The notes under the pieces: generated by a model
Database searches by the model: none
What the model was told of the DNA's origin: nothing
What the model saw: the letters and a program-made list of their open reading frames with translations, nothing else
Origin: CAWUKT01 sp963923035
GTDB taxonomy: Bacteria > Bacteroidota > Bacteroidia > J057 > JADKCL01
Direction: 5' to 3'
DNA length: 64,000 bases
Assembly: GCA_963923035.1 (NCBI GenBank)
Contig: CAWUKT010000026.1
Location: 1-64,000 of the forward strand
Shown here: piece after piece, positions 42,827-51,797 of the stretch
Position numbering within the stretch: position 1 is the stretch's first letter
Layout of the letters: each line of letters starts with the position of its first letter
Translations under genes and position numbers: made by a program

Positions 42827-43498
42827 TCAGGCACGCTTCCGGGTCCACCAACCTCCGTAAATTGTTTCCTGAAAAAAGCAGCGGGAAGCTCCGAATCCAG
42901 CTTCCAAAAGGAGTTCCTGTAAGCGTTCCTCCGGGATATAATGGATTTTCTCCTTGATCCTTTGAAACCGATATTCAATCTCAGCCTGAGACACATCCTC
43001 TGGCAGCATGGTTTTCAGCCTTTTCAGTTGGGCGGAAATGGAGGTCTGATCGCCAAAAATATCTACCAGGAAGAAGGCGGCCTCTGGTTTGAGGCGTTGG
43101 GAAATGGCCTGGAGCAAGTCGAGTTTGGCTCCGTCATCCGGAAGGAAATGGAGAACGAGGAGCAATGTCGCAGCGTGGAACCTCGGGATTGTCGCCAGCA
43201 TATCCACCGTACCGGTCACCATTTGGACCGAAGGATATTTCATCAATTTTTGCTCCGCAATGGCCACCATCTCCGCCGCGGGATCCACGCCGGTGATCCT
43301 GAAATGGGGAGAGGCGTCAAGGAGCGCCAGGATTTCATTGCCCGTCCCGGCTCCTACCACCAGGATTTCATCTCCGGCTGCATCGGAACGCAGCAGGTTG
43401 GCGATTCCCCCCAGCACTTCCTCGTACCCCGGAAACCAATTCGCAATCATGCCATCGTAATTCCGGGCTCGGTCCTGATCAAACGTTGCAATACTCAT
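42827..43498 (-). CDS. Class I SAM-dependent methyltransferase
   Basis: 223 residues from ATG 43498, just below the stop of the upstream receptor gene. SAM motif I EILVVGAGTGNEI (about residue 45), ITGVDPAAEMVAIAEQKL (motif II), LLVLHFLPDDGAKLDLLQAISQRLKPEAAFFLVD (motifs III-V). The fold resembles CmoA/UbiE-like small methyltransferases; substrate unknown. It lies between two TonB-dependent receptors in the iron locus and is likely co-transcribed with the upstream receptor, so it may modify a metal chelator or a metabolite tied to uptake (inference). Confidence 0.8.
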   Translation of the reverse strand: MSIATFDQDRARNYDGMIANWFPGYEEVLGGIANLLRSDAAGDEILVVGAGTGNEILALLDASPHFRITGVDPAAEMVAIAEQKLMKYPSVQMVTGTVDMLATIPRFHAATLLLVLHFLPDDGAKLDLLQAISQRLKPEAAFFLVDIFGDQTSISAQLKRLKTMLPEDVSQAEIEYRFQRIKEKIHYIPEERLQELLLEAGFGASRCFFQETIYGGWWTRKRA

Positions 43499-43499
43499 G

Positions 43500-45866
43500 T
43501 CAGAATTGAATTTTATAACTGAGAATGGGAAAGAAACCGGTTCCAAATTGTTCTCCGGTGGTTCGTTTCTCCGAATCATAAGTCTGTCCGAGGAACACCC
43601 GTTGGTTCATGACATTTTTGACCTGAAACGACAATAGGGTACTGATGCGTTTGCGGCTGACCCGGTAGGTGAAGCCCACATCGATTTGCCGCAAGGGATC
43701 CTGCCGCAGGGTATTCGGATGGTCATAGTCGAAGGTGAACAGATCCCGCGCCAAGGACGCGAACAGGTCCACCCGGGTATAGTTCTGGGGGCCGGCAAAG
43801 TTCGCGGCCAGGTTCAGACCCAGTATGCGGGATTTCTTTTTCCCCTTGGGCTTCAGGTACCATTCCTTTCCTGCCGCCCCACTCGCCATATAGCCCACAT
43901 CGAACGTCGACGGGTATTGGGTGCCAGTGACATCCCTGTATTTGGAATTGAGGTAGGACGCATTGACCAACAGGTAATAGCCCCGGTCCAGGCTCTTTTC
44001 CAAGCTGAGATCGATGCCATAGGTCCGGGCGCTGCCATTGTTCTCCAGGTCGTAGGATTCGAAATTGAAGTCCAATCCGCCCAAGCGGGTCACCGGGCGG
44101 TCCTGCGCTGCCACCAACTTGTAAATGGACTGGTAATAGGCCTCCCCGGACAACCTGAGCCGCTCGTTGATCCGCCACTGGTAGCTCAGGACGAAGTGGT
44201 GGGCCTTGTTGAAGCCCAGGTCCGTATTCTGCTGGATACGTTCCCCCGGACCGGAGGAAGTGGCAACCACATAGGTATAGAAGGGTTCCATTTGGCTGTG
44301 CAATCCGTACCCAAATGAGAAGGAGTGCCTGTCATTCATTTGCCAACGCAGGCCCAGGCGGGGTTCCAGGCTCCACTCCTGGATGGCCCGGAAGTGCATC
44401 GCGTGCAGTCCAACGTGGAAGCGCCACCGGGAGCCGAATTTGAATTGGGAGCGGGTGTAAAGTTGGTACAAATAGGAGTCTCCCATGCCCTGGTAGAGCG
44501 TATCCGAAGAAGTTGCACTAAAAATGGGGAGGCTGAAAAACGAATTAGCGTGGAGCCGGTGCACGAGGACACCAGTCCGGTGGGTATGGCGGGGACTGAA
44601 TTTGTGGTTGAGAAAGGCATGGGCCGACAGCCGATGGGTCCGGGTTTCGCCTTTGCGGAGGGTATCGGGGACAAAATTCCGGTCGAATTCGTAGAGGTAG
44701 TTGTTGAAGGAAATACCGGTGCCAACGGCCACCAGTTTCACATAGGTGCGCTCCAACAATGGCAAGGTCAGGTTGAAACCGGCGGTGCCGGTAAGCGCGT
44801 TGGAATTCCGTTCGACATTTGCCCCCACCACCGAATCCCACCGGGACGTATCCCGCTCCGCCAAATTGGTCAGGACACTGTTGCCCCCAATCCCAAAAAC
44901 GTTGACCTCTCCCCCATTCTTCAATTGGTGGTGGACCTTTAAGGAAAAATCCTGAAAGACGGGAATCGCTCCAATCTGCAAGAACTGATCAGCAATCCCA
45001 GTCGTAGAATACCGGTAATTGGCCAGGAAAGTGGTCCGCTTGGATTTCCCCAGTGGACCCTCCAGCGAAGCATCGAGGCCCAGAAAACCGACTTGGAAGG
45101 TCCCATGTAATTTTTCCCGGTTCCCATTCCGAAACCTGACATCAAAGACCGATCCCAGGGCATTGCCGTAGTCGGCGGGGAAGGCGGCGGAAAAGAAATC
45201 GGTCTGGGCGAGGAGTTGTTGGGAGAAAATGGTCACGATTCCGCTCGATCCTTCCAACTGGCCAAAGTGGTTCGGATTGTAGATGTCGATGCCTTCGAGG
45301 CGCCACAACACAGCGCGGGAGGAGTTCCCGCGGACATTGATGTTGTTGGAGATCACGTCCGGAGAGGCCACAACCCCGGGAAACCGGGCCGCCACCCGCG
45401 CCGGATCATCGAGTCCGCCGGCTATTCGGCTCAGTTCTTCGCCGGTAAAGGTCCGTCCGCTCACCAGAGCGGCCTCATTCCGGGGATCCCACCGCTGGTC
45501 CGCATAAATCTGGACCGTATCGGCCTGCACCGGTTGTTCTTCCAGTTCGATCAGCAGCTCCCTCCCGGCCCGACCCGACAACAACAATTCCGAGATGCGG
45601 TAGGAAACGAACCCGACATAGGAAAATTCAACGTTGTACCGTCCGAAAGGGATTTCCGGGATCGAAAAAAAGCCCTCAGCATCGGTCAGGGTACCCATCA
45701 GGGTATCGGCATTGTACAGCTGCACCGTGACCCCGGCCATCGCCTGTCCCGTCCCCAGCTCCTTCACATAACCTGTCAAGGTGGAGGAACTCTCGGCGTA
45801 ACCGAGCCCCCGGAATCCCAGGAGAAAGCCCCCCAAAAGACAAATTATTGAAATCCAGTTCTTCAT
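43500..45866 (-). CDS. TonB-dependent receptor with carboxypeptidase-like domain
   Basis: 788 residues. Signal peptide (IICLLGGFLLGFRGLGYA), carboxypeptidase-regulatory-like domain ~28-110 (GYVKELGTGQAMAGVTVQLYN, GFFSIPEIPFGRYNVEFSYVGF), plug ~125-260 (DDPARVAARFPGVVASPDVISNNINVRGNSSRAVLWRLEGIDIYNPNHFGQ), long barrel, terminal YKIQF as expected for an outer-membrane protein. Diverges from the DUF3325-PepSY operon across 165 bp that holds the operator at 46006 and a direct repeat at 45931. Probably a second ferric-ligand receptor. Confidence 0.9.
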   Translation of the reverse strand: MKNWISIICLLGGFLLGFRGLGYAESSSTLTGYVKELGTGQAMAGVTVQLYNADTLMGTLTDAEGFFSIPEIPFGRYNVEFSYVGFVSYRISELLLSGRAGRELLIELEEQPVQADTVQIYADQRWDPRNEAALVSGRTFTGEELSRIAGGLDDPARVAARFPGVVASPDVISNNINVRGNSSRAVLWRLEGIDIYNPNHFGQLEGSSGIVTIFSQQLLAQTDFFSAAFPADYGNALGSVFDVRFRNGNREKLHGTFQVGFLGLDASLEGPLGKSKRTTFLANYRYSTTGIADQFLQIGAIPVFQDFSLKVHHQLKNGGEVNVFGIGGNSVLTNLAERDTSRWDSVVGANVERNSNALTGTAGFNLTLPLLERTYVKLVAVGTGISFNNYLYEFDRNFVPDTLRKGETRTHRLSAHAFLNHKFSPRHTHRTGVLVHRLHANSFFSLPIFSATSSDTLYQGMGDSYLYQLYTRSQFKFGSRWRFHVGLHAMHFRAIQEWSLEPRLGLRWQMNDRHSFSFGYGLHSQMEPFYTYVVATSSGPGERIQQNTDLGFNKAHHFVLSYQWRINERLRLSGEAYYQSIYKLVAAQDRPVTRLGGLDFNFESYDLENNGSARTYGIDLSLEKSLDRGYYLLVNASYLNSKYRDVTGTQYPSTFDVGYMASGAAGKEWYLKPKGKKKSRILGLNLAANFAGPQNYTRVDLFASLARDLFTFDYDHPNTLRQDPLRQIDVGFTYRVSRKRISTLLSFQVKNVMNQRVFLGQTYDSEKRTTGEQFGTGFFPILSYKIQF

Positions 45867-45930
45867 AGGCTACAAAAAAGGGTCCTATCTCCCTGATTTT
45901 CAATACCCAAATTCTTGTAACCTGCGGCCT

Positions 45931-45960
45931 CCCTAAAATTGGTAGGAATCCCCCTAAAAT
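45931..45960. promoter_or_regulatory. Direct repeat CCCTAAAAT spaced 21 bp
   Basis: CCCTAAAAT occurs at 45931-45939 and 45952-45960, 21 bp apart (two DNA turns), 65-95 bp upstream of the second receptor start. Same-face direct repeats suit AraC-type or response-regulator binding; the PchR-like regulator at 52663 is a candidate. Confidence 0.45.
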
Positions 45961-46005
45961 GAGGTATTCTTTCTCCGAAGCGCATTCGCTAGTTTAGCGG
46001 CCTAG

Positions 46006-46026
46006 TTTAGATTGATTCTAAATAAG
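46006..46026 (+). promoter_or_regulatory. Candidate iron-responsive operator, site 1
   Basis: TTTAGATTGATTCTAAATAAG contains the inverted half-sites TTTAGA/TCTAAA. It recurs with 19 of 21 matches at 52560 and, on the other strand, in part at 42731. It sits in the divergent spacer between the second receptor and the DUF3325 gene, ending 5 bp before ATG 46032. Confidence 0.7.
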
Positions 46027-46031
46027 TGACC

Positions 46032-46349
46032 ATGATCGTTGGCAGTTTAATTCTATCCGCTTTGTTCTGGTACGGAGGCTCCAAGTATTTCGGCGCCCAG
46101 TATCCGCAGCTTGCCCTGCGCCTGGAAAAGCAAAGCTGGGTCCTGAAGATCATCGGGACTGCCCTGGCCTTCGTTGCTGCTGCCTTCTGCGTCCAGGAAT
46201 GGGGCTGGCTGACAGGAGTTTGGCTGTGGGGACTCTCCTGGCTGGGAATCGTCACTTTACCCATCATTCTCATTCCCCTCCACGCCCGGTTCCTCCACGT
46301 TTTATTGGGACTGAGCGCATTGTCATTCACCCTGAATCTGCTCGTTTAA
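46032..46349 (+). CDS. DUF3325-like small inner-membrane protein
   Basis: 105 residues from ATG 46032; a GTG at 46026 would overlap the operator. Three to four hydrophobic segments (IVGSLILSALFWYGGSKYF, IIGTALAFVAAAFCVQEWG, VWLWGLSWLGIVTLPIILIPL, LLGLSALSFTLNLLV). The WG...WLGIVTL pattern resembles DUF3325, which with DUF3649 and PepSY proteins accompanies siderophore receptors in other bacteria. The next ATG follows the stop immediately, so it is operonic. Confidence 0.65.
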   Translation: MIVGSLILSALFWYGGSKYFGAQYPQLALRLEKQSWVLKIIGTALAFVAAAFCVQEWGWLTGVWLWGLSWLGIVTLPIILIPLHARFLHVLLGLSALSFTLNLLV

Positions 46350-46631
46350 ATGCCTGCAAACACAAAATATCTGTCCTCCCGGACGCATCGCATCCTCAAG
46401 ATTACGGGTGGAATCCTGGGAGGTTTTCTGGTGACCATGTCCCTGCATCTGTTGATTGGGGCTTTGTTGGAAGATAAATCCGCCCTGGTCATTACGACGG
46501 CCTTCAGCGCCTTTTTGGTCTGGGTCGGAACCATGATCGTCGCCTTCCTGTTCCGGAACGGCTGGCAACTGTGGGGCTTGTACCTGGGCATCACCCTTCT
46601 GTGTAGTGTGGCCATTTATTTCGTACGATGA
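46350..46631 (+). CDS. DUF3649-like small inner-membrane protein
   Basis: 93 residues with three membrane segments (ILKITGGILGGFLVTMSLHLLIGALL, ALVITTAFSAFLVWVGTMIVAFLF, LWGLYLGITLLCSVAIYF). Resembles DUF3649. Its start abuts the DUF3325-like stop and its end overlaps the PepSY gene by four bases (ATGA), so the three are translationally coupled. Probably part of the inner-membrane ferric-siderophore processing module. Confidence 0.65.
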   Translation: MPANTKYLSSRTHRILKITGGILGGFLVTMSLHLLIGALLEDKSALVITTAFSAFLVWVGTMIVAFLFRNGWQLWGLYLGITLLCSVAIYFVR

Positions 46632-48268
46632 TGAAGCTGAAAAAACTCCCCATCCGTGCCTACAATATCCTTTTCCATACCCATACGGTAACAGGAATCA
46701 CGATCACTGCCGGGCTTTTCATCATCTTCTTTTGCGGTGCCTTTGCGCTGTTTCGGCACGAGATGTACACCTGGGAAAACCAAAATGCCCGGGAGAACCA
46801 CCTGAATTCCCCCAGCTATGCGGCCATTCTGACTGCCATCGAAGAGCAACACCCTGATTTTCGGGCTTCCGAGCAGTTCACGATCCGCCAACCCGAACAT
46901 AAAATCCCCCTGATCCAATTCTTTGGCGCGGAATATCCCAATGACAGCACCCGCAAGCGGTTCAAATCCATGCTGGACCCGACGAGTTTGCAAGAGCTCT
47001 CCGGCAACCCCGCACCGACGACCGTCGGTGAAACGCTGTACCGATTGCATTACTTTTCTCAGGTTCCCCTTGGCCTCTGGATCTCCGGATTCATGGCCCT
47101 GTTTTTCCTCTTTGCGACCATCTCCGGTGTCCTGATCCACTGGCAGCACATCGTCAAGCGCTTCTACGCATTCTCGATCCGCACCACCGCCAAGCAAATC
47201 TGGACCCTGGGGCATACCACGATTGGGATGATTGGGCTTCCTTTTCAGGTCATGTACGCCGTGACCGGGGCCTTGTTTGGCTTGTTGACCCTGCTCCTGG
47301 CGCCAAGTGCATTTGTCCTGTTCAATGGAGACACCGACCAGGTCCTCGGGGCCGTCGCACCGGAGCGGGTGGCCACGGTCGATTCCAGCTCCTTTCACCT
47401 CCCCCTCGCTTCGCTGGACGAATTGAGCGGCCGGGTGGACGAAGCATTCCCGGATTATGCGGTGATGTCCTTGCGGGTAGCGGGATACGGCACCCCGGAA
47501 GGCATCGCGACCTTCTATGTGGACGAGGAAGCAACCATTACCGGGAACGGGGCCATCGCCTACGGACTCGCCGGGGGGCAGGAACTGGTGCGGATCGATC
47601 CGGCGACCAAAACCTATACCAATACGGTCTACAACTTCCTGCTAAAGCTGCACTTTGCGAGTTACGGGAATCCCCTGTCCAAGTTGGTCTATTTTATCCT
47701 GGCGATCATGACCTGCTTCATGCTGGTCAGCGGATTGCTCCTGTGGCAAAAGGCCCGCGACAACGCCCGCTACACGCCTCGCCAGAGGCGGTTCCACTTC
47801 AAGGTGACCCGGTGGATGTTGTCTATTTGCATGGCGCTCTTTCCCGCTGCTGCCATTCTATTCCTCGCCAACAAAATCTTCCCCCTCTCCATGGAGGCGC
47901 ATGCCCACTGGGTCAACCAGACCTTCTTCATTGCCTGGGGCGTCCTGATTGTGAGTGGCATTTTCCAAAAAACCTTCCGCCGCCTCTTCCGCTGGTTCTT
48001 TGCCATCGGGGGAGGCCTGTCCATCCTTGTGCCCATCGTGAATGGCGTGGTGACCGGAGATTGGATTTGGGATTCTTTCCGGAATGGACAGACCTACGTG
48101 GCGGGGATCGATATCTTTTGGTTGTTGGTGGGCACGTTGACCTTGGGCTTCATGCTTTTCCCGGCGACCCAATGGAAAGGAAGTGAGAAGGTCCTGGCGG
48201 CCAAACCACTCCCAGCAGAAAAGAAGGTCGAACCCCAACCGGCGCAGGTAGAAAAAGTACCGGTATAG
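46628..48268 (+). CDS. PepSY-domain iron-regulated membrane protein
   Basis: 546 residues. Membrane segment near the N-terminus (HTVTGITITAGLFIIFFCGAFALF), an outside region with PepSY-like parts (ITAIEEQHPDF, DEAFPDYAVMSLRVAGYGTPEGIATFYVD), then helices at ~155-175, 200-235 (HTTIGMIGLPFQVMYAVTGALFGLLTLLL), ~345-370 and ~395-505. Conserved His residues in the helices (LHYFSQVPLG, LLKLHFASYG) fit the PiuB/FoxB-like family, which reduces or releases ferric-siderophore iron at the inner membrane. Last gene of the DUF3325-DUF3649-PepSY operon. Confidence 0.85.
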   Translation: MMKLKKLPIRAYNILFHTHTVTGITITAGLFIIFFCGAFALFRHEMYTWENQNARENHLNSPSYAAILTAIEEQHPDFRASEQFTIRQPEHKIPLIQFFGAEYPNDSTRKRFKSMLDPTSLQELSGNPAPTTVGETLYRLHYFSQVPLGLWISGFMALFFLFATISGVLIHWQHIVKRFYAFSIRTTAKQIWTLGHTTIGMIGLPFQVMYAVTGALFGLLTLLLAPSAFVLFNGDTDQVLGAVAPERVATVDSSSFHLPLASLDELSGRVDEAFPDYAVMSLRVAGYGTPEGIATFYVDEEATITGNGAIAYGLAGGQELVRIDPATKTYTNTVYNFLLKLHFASYGNPLSKLVYFILAIMTCFMLVSGLLLWQKARDNARYTPRQRRFHFKVTRWMLSICMALFPAAAILFLANKIFPLSMEAHAHWVNQTFFIAWGVLIVSGIFQKTFRRLFRWFFAIGGGLSILVPIVNGVVTGDWIWDSFRNGQTYVAGIDIFWLLVGTLTLGFMLFPATQWKGSEKVLAAKPLPAEKKVEPQPAQVEKVPV

Positions 48269-48301
48269 ACCAGTTCCAGGGGCACCTCAATTGGGCAGCC
48301 A

Positions 48302-50026
48302 TCAAGCCATTTTCCAGACTCCGGCCGCTGCCTGCAACTCCCACATCCGCGCGTATTGCCCCCGGGCCGCCATGAGTTCCCCGTGCATCCCTTGCTCCTG
48401 AATCTGCCCCTCTCCCAGTACAAGGATCTGATCGGCATTGCGAATGGTGGACAAACGGTGCGCAATCACCACCACGGTTTTGTTCCGAACCAGCTCATGG
48501 ATTGCCCGTTGGACATAGATTTCATTTTCCGGATCCAGCGATGAGGTCGCCTCGTCCAGCAAAATGATGGGGGCATCCTTCAAGAGCGCCCGGGCAATGC
48601 TGACCCGCTGCTTTTGCCCCCCTGACAATCGCCTGCCTCCTTCCCCGACCATGGTTCCCAATCCCTCCGGCAATTCTTCTACGAACTCCATCAATTGGGC
48701 CTTCGCTGCCGCGGCTTCGACTTCCGCCGCTGTCGCCGTCGGATTCCCAATCAGGATATTGTCGTAGATACTTCCGTCAAAGAGATAGACTTCCTGAAAA
48801 ACTTCGCTGATCATCGTATATACCTGCTCCGGGGAAATATCCACCAGGTTGATGCCTCCGATCTGAACCTTTCCTGAAGTGACTTCCCAAAACCTCGCCA
48901 TCAAGGACAGCACCGTCGTTTTGCCCGAACCCGAAGCCCCCACAATCGCGGTCATCTGCCCGGCCCGGGCCTCAAAAGAGACGCCTTTCAAGACCAGCTG
49001 ATCGGCGTGGTAGCCAAAGCTGACATCGGAAAATCGGATGTCAAATTGTTCGGGTTGGAGATTGCGCCCCGCCGCCTGCTCATCGGCTCCCATCAACTCC
49101 ACAATTCGGTCGAGGCTCACATTCATAAAGCTGAGGACTCCATATTCCACCATGAGGATCTTCAGTGGTTCGTAGAGCCGGTAGCCCACGATGAGAAAGG
49201 CAATGAAAACGGGGATTTCGAGGGTTTGGCCGGAGAGAAAATAGAGTCCCATCCACACCATCAGCACAAAAAACAACTCCAAAATGACGCCCGCCGAAAG
49301 GATCATAGGTCCCGGAATGGCTTCGACGCGGATGCTTCGGATGCGCAGGGCATCCAACGCGGCCTCCAGGGTACGGAAACTGCGACCGGTCATTCCATAG
49401 GCGCGGGCATGCCGCATTCCCTGGATATACTCCAGGAACCGCGCATTGGTCTGGGTGCGTGCAGCGATCAATTGGCGGCCGTACCGGCGCACTAGTCGCT
49501 GCCCCAAATAGGCCAGGGGAAAGACAATCCCCAGTGCGGCGACCAGGGTCAGTCCCAAGCGGAAATCCAGGATGATCAGGAAGGTGGACAGGGCCACCGT
49601 CCCGATGATAGCCGTCACGATATTGGCGATGCTGTGGCCAAAAATTTGTTCAAAATTGGCGACGTCTTGCAGGGCGACCGAGGCCAGGTCCCCGGGATCC
49701 CGGTGCTTGTAATAGCCCATCGAAAGCCGCTGGAGCTTGTTTCCGATGTTCAATCGGAGCTGGGTGGAGATCCGGTAGATGCTCACATTGGAGCGGATCA
49801 TGGCCTGGCGCGCCACATAAAGCTGGACGACAAACATCGCGCCCATCAGGGCGACGATGCCCCAAATCCGGGTCGTATCCGGGTCGGCCCGGAACAGCTC
49901 CCAGATGATGACCAGGAGCATTCCGCTGGGAGCGGAAAGCAGGAAGCTGTGGACCACTTCCCAGACCAGGGCCTTCCGCATGCCCCCGGCGTCAAAGCGA
50001 AAACAATATAGGATATTCCGGATCAT
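48302..50026 (-). CDS. ABC transporter, fused membrane + ATPase (IrtB-like)
   Basis: 574 residues. N-terminal exporter-fold membrane domain ~1-310 with six helices; ATPase ~330-570: Walker A GASGSGKTTVL, signature RLSGGQKQRVSIARALL, Walker B IILLDEATSSLDPENE, H-loop VIAHRLSTI. It starts 15 bp after the stop of the partner ABC gene. With that half-transporter and the SIP flavoprotein it matches the IrtAB/YbtPQ type, which has an exporter fold yet imports ferric siderophores. Alternatively a chelator exporter. Confidence 0.85.
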   Translation of the reverse strand: MIRNILYCFRFDAGGMRKALVWEVVHSFLLSAPSGMLLVIIWELFRADPDTTRIWGIVALMGAMFVVQLYVARQAMIRSNVSIYRISTQLRLNIGNKLQRLSMGYYKHRDPGDLASVALQDVANFEQIFGHSIANIVTAIIGTVALSTFLIILDFRLGLTLVAALGIVFPLAYLGQRLVRRYGRQLIAARTQTNARFLEYIQGMRHARAYGMTGRSFRTLEAALDALRIRSIRVEAIPGPMILSAGVILELFFVLMVWMGLYFLSGQTLEIPVFIAFLIVGYRLYEPLKILMVEYGVLSFMNVSLDRIVELMGADEQAAGRNLQPEQFDIRFSDVSFGYHADQLVLKGVSFEARAGQMTAIVGASGSGKTTVLSLMARFWEVTSGKVQIGGINLVDISPEQVYTMISEVFQEVYLFDGSIYDNILIGNPTATAAEVEAAAAKAQLMEFVEELPEGLGTMVGEGGRRLSGGQKQRVSIARALLKDAPIILLDEATSSLDPENEIYVQRAIHELVRNKTVVVIAHRLSTIRNADQILVLGEGQIQEQGMHGELMAARGQYARMWELQAAAGVWKMA

Positions 50027-50041
50027 GGTACTTGGATTGAA

Positions 50042-51796
50042 TCAGCGAATGGAAAAGGATTGGGTTTGGGTATGGGCCTCCCACATGCGGGCATACAGGG
50101 GAGTGTGGACCAGCAGGTCATCGTGGCGCCCTTTCCCTGCAATCTTGCCCTTGTCCAGCACGACAATCTGATCGGCGTTCATGATGGTATACAGGCGGTG
50201 GGCAATGATGATGGTGGTTTTATGCTCGATGAGGTTGCCAATCGCCCGCTGGATGAGGTATTCGTTTTCGGGGTCGCTGAAGGCCGTGGCCTCGTCGAGG
50301 ATCAGGATGGGCGGGTCCTTGAGAATGGCCCGGGCCAATTGAATCCGTTGTTTTTCGCCTCCACTGAGATGGGTCCCGGCCGCACCGTAGACCGTATGGT
50401 AGCCGCGGGGCAATTCACTGATGAAATCGTGGCACTGGGCGGCCCGGGCGGCTGCTTCCACCTCTTCTGGTGTCTTGTCCATCCCCATCCGGATGTTTTC
50501 GTAGATGTCCAGGTGGAACATGAAATTGTCCTGGAAGACATAGGCCACCTGGTCCATGAGGCTCTCCGGCGTGAACGACCGGATGTCCCGGCCCCCAATG
50601 GTGATCTCCCCCGCCTGAATGTCCCAGTACCGGGCCGTCAATTGGGCGATGGTGGATTTCCCGGAACCAGAGGGACCTACCAGAGCTGTCATCGTTCCCC
50701 GGCGCACCTCAAACCCGACATCCTCCAGTACCTTTTGACCCGGGACATAGGAAAAATGAACCCCGCGAAAGGCAACCGAAGCGTCTTCCATTTCCCCTTG
50801 CGGCTCCTCGACCGGCAAAGAAGGATGGGCCAGGACCTCATCCAAACGCTGGACTCCCCGGTTGATCAGGCTGATTTCCATCCCCATATTCCCCAGCGCA
50901 AACACCGGCTTGATATACCCCACTCCCAGGATCAGGAACAAGAAAAAGGTCCCCAAACCCAATCCCTGGGACAGGTAGAGCCAGGTGCCCAGGATCAGAA
51001 TGGGCAGAAGGGCATTGCTCATGAAGCTCATGAACACCGCCCAGGTCGGTGCACTTTCCCGCAACCATTGAACCGACATTTTCTCGTACGCCCGAACCGT
51101 CCCACTGTACTTCTCAAAGCTGTCCGCCGATTGGCCAAAAATCTTCATCACCGGAAGCGCCCGCACATACTCCACAATCCCTGCATTCATCGATTCATTG
51201 CTGGAGTGGAACAGCTTCATCAATTGCTTGGTCCTCGGGCGGCTGAAAACATAGGGAAACCAAACCCCCAGGAACAACAAAGGAGCCATGCTGACCGCCG
51301 CCAACCGCCAGTCCACATAGAACAGGTACCCGACCGTCACCAACGGCAGGGTAAGGCCTTTGAAAAAATCGGGAATTTGGTGGGCAATGAATCCTTCAAT
51401 CCGCTCCACGTCGTCCACCAGAATCTTTTTCAGGGTGCCCGAGTCGTACCGTTCCAGGGCGCCCGTCGGCAGACGGCCCAGGCGCTCCGAACTCTCCCGG
51501 CGCAGCTCGTACAGGATATTGAAAGCGGCGATGTGGGAAAGGATGCCTGCGAGGTAAAGGAAACCATAGCTCACCAGCCCGGCCACAGCGGCTCCGATCA
51601 ACAAAGGGCGAAGGCTGGCCATGTCCACCGGCGGGACCAGCAACTGCCGGATCACCTCGTACACGAGGATATAGGGGATCAGCGCCGTAGCAGAATGGAC
51701 CAGGGCCAAGATCGCGGAAAGCAACAACTGGTATTTTCTCCGGCCCGCAATCTGCAAGAGCCGGAGAATTCCATTTTTAGTGTTCGGAGATGCCAT
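50042..51796 (-). CDS. ABC transporter, fused membrane + ATPase (IrtA-like)
   Basis: 584 residues from ATG 51796 (the longer frame overlaps the SIP gene). Membrane domain ~1-325 (LLLSAILALVHSATALIPYILVYEV, DWRLAAVSMAPLLFLGVWFPYV). ATPase: GPSGSGKSTIAQL, LSGGEKQRIQLARAIL, ILILDEATAFSDPENE, IIAHRLYTI. The D-loop reads AFSD instead of the usual S(A/S)LD, a feature I associate with siderophore-type importers. One base after the SIP stop, so SIP-IrtA-IrtB-like is a tight operon. Confidence 0.87.
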   Translation of the reverse strand: MASPNTKNGILRLLQIAGRRKYQLLLSAILALVHSATALIPYILVYEVIRQLLVPPVDMASLRPLLIGAAVAGLVSYGFLYLAGILSHIAAFNILYELRRESSERLGRLPTGALERYDSGTLKKILVDDVERIEGFIAHQIPDFFKGLTLPLVTVGYLFYVDWRLAAVSMAPLLFLGVWFPYVFSRPRTKQLMKLFHSSNESMNAGIVEYVRALPVMKIFGQSADSFEKYSGTVRAYEKMSVQWLRESAPTWAVFMSFMSNALLPILILGTWLYLSQGLGLGTFFLFLILGVGYIKPVFALGNMGMEISLINRGVQRLDEVLAHPSLPVEEPQGEMEDASVAFRGVHFSYVPGQKVLEDVGFEVRRGTMTALVGPSGSGKSTIAQLTARYWDIQAGEITIGGRDIRSFTPESLMDQVAYVFQDNFMFHLDIYENIRMGMDKTPEEVEAAARAAQCHDFISELPRGYHTVYGAAGTHLSGGEKQRIQLARAILKDPPILILDEATAFSDPENEYLIQRAIGNLIEHKTTIIIAHRLYTIMNADQIVVLDKGKIAGKGRHDDLLVHTPLYARMWEAHTQTQSFSIR

Positions 51797-51797
51797 G

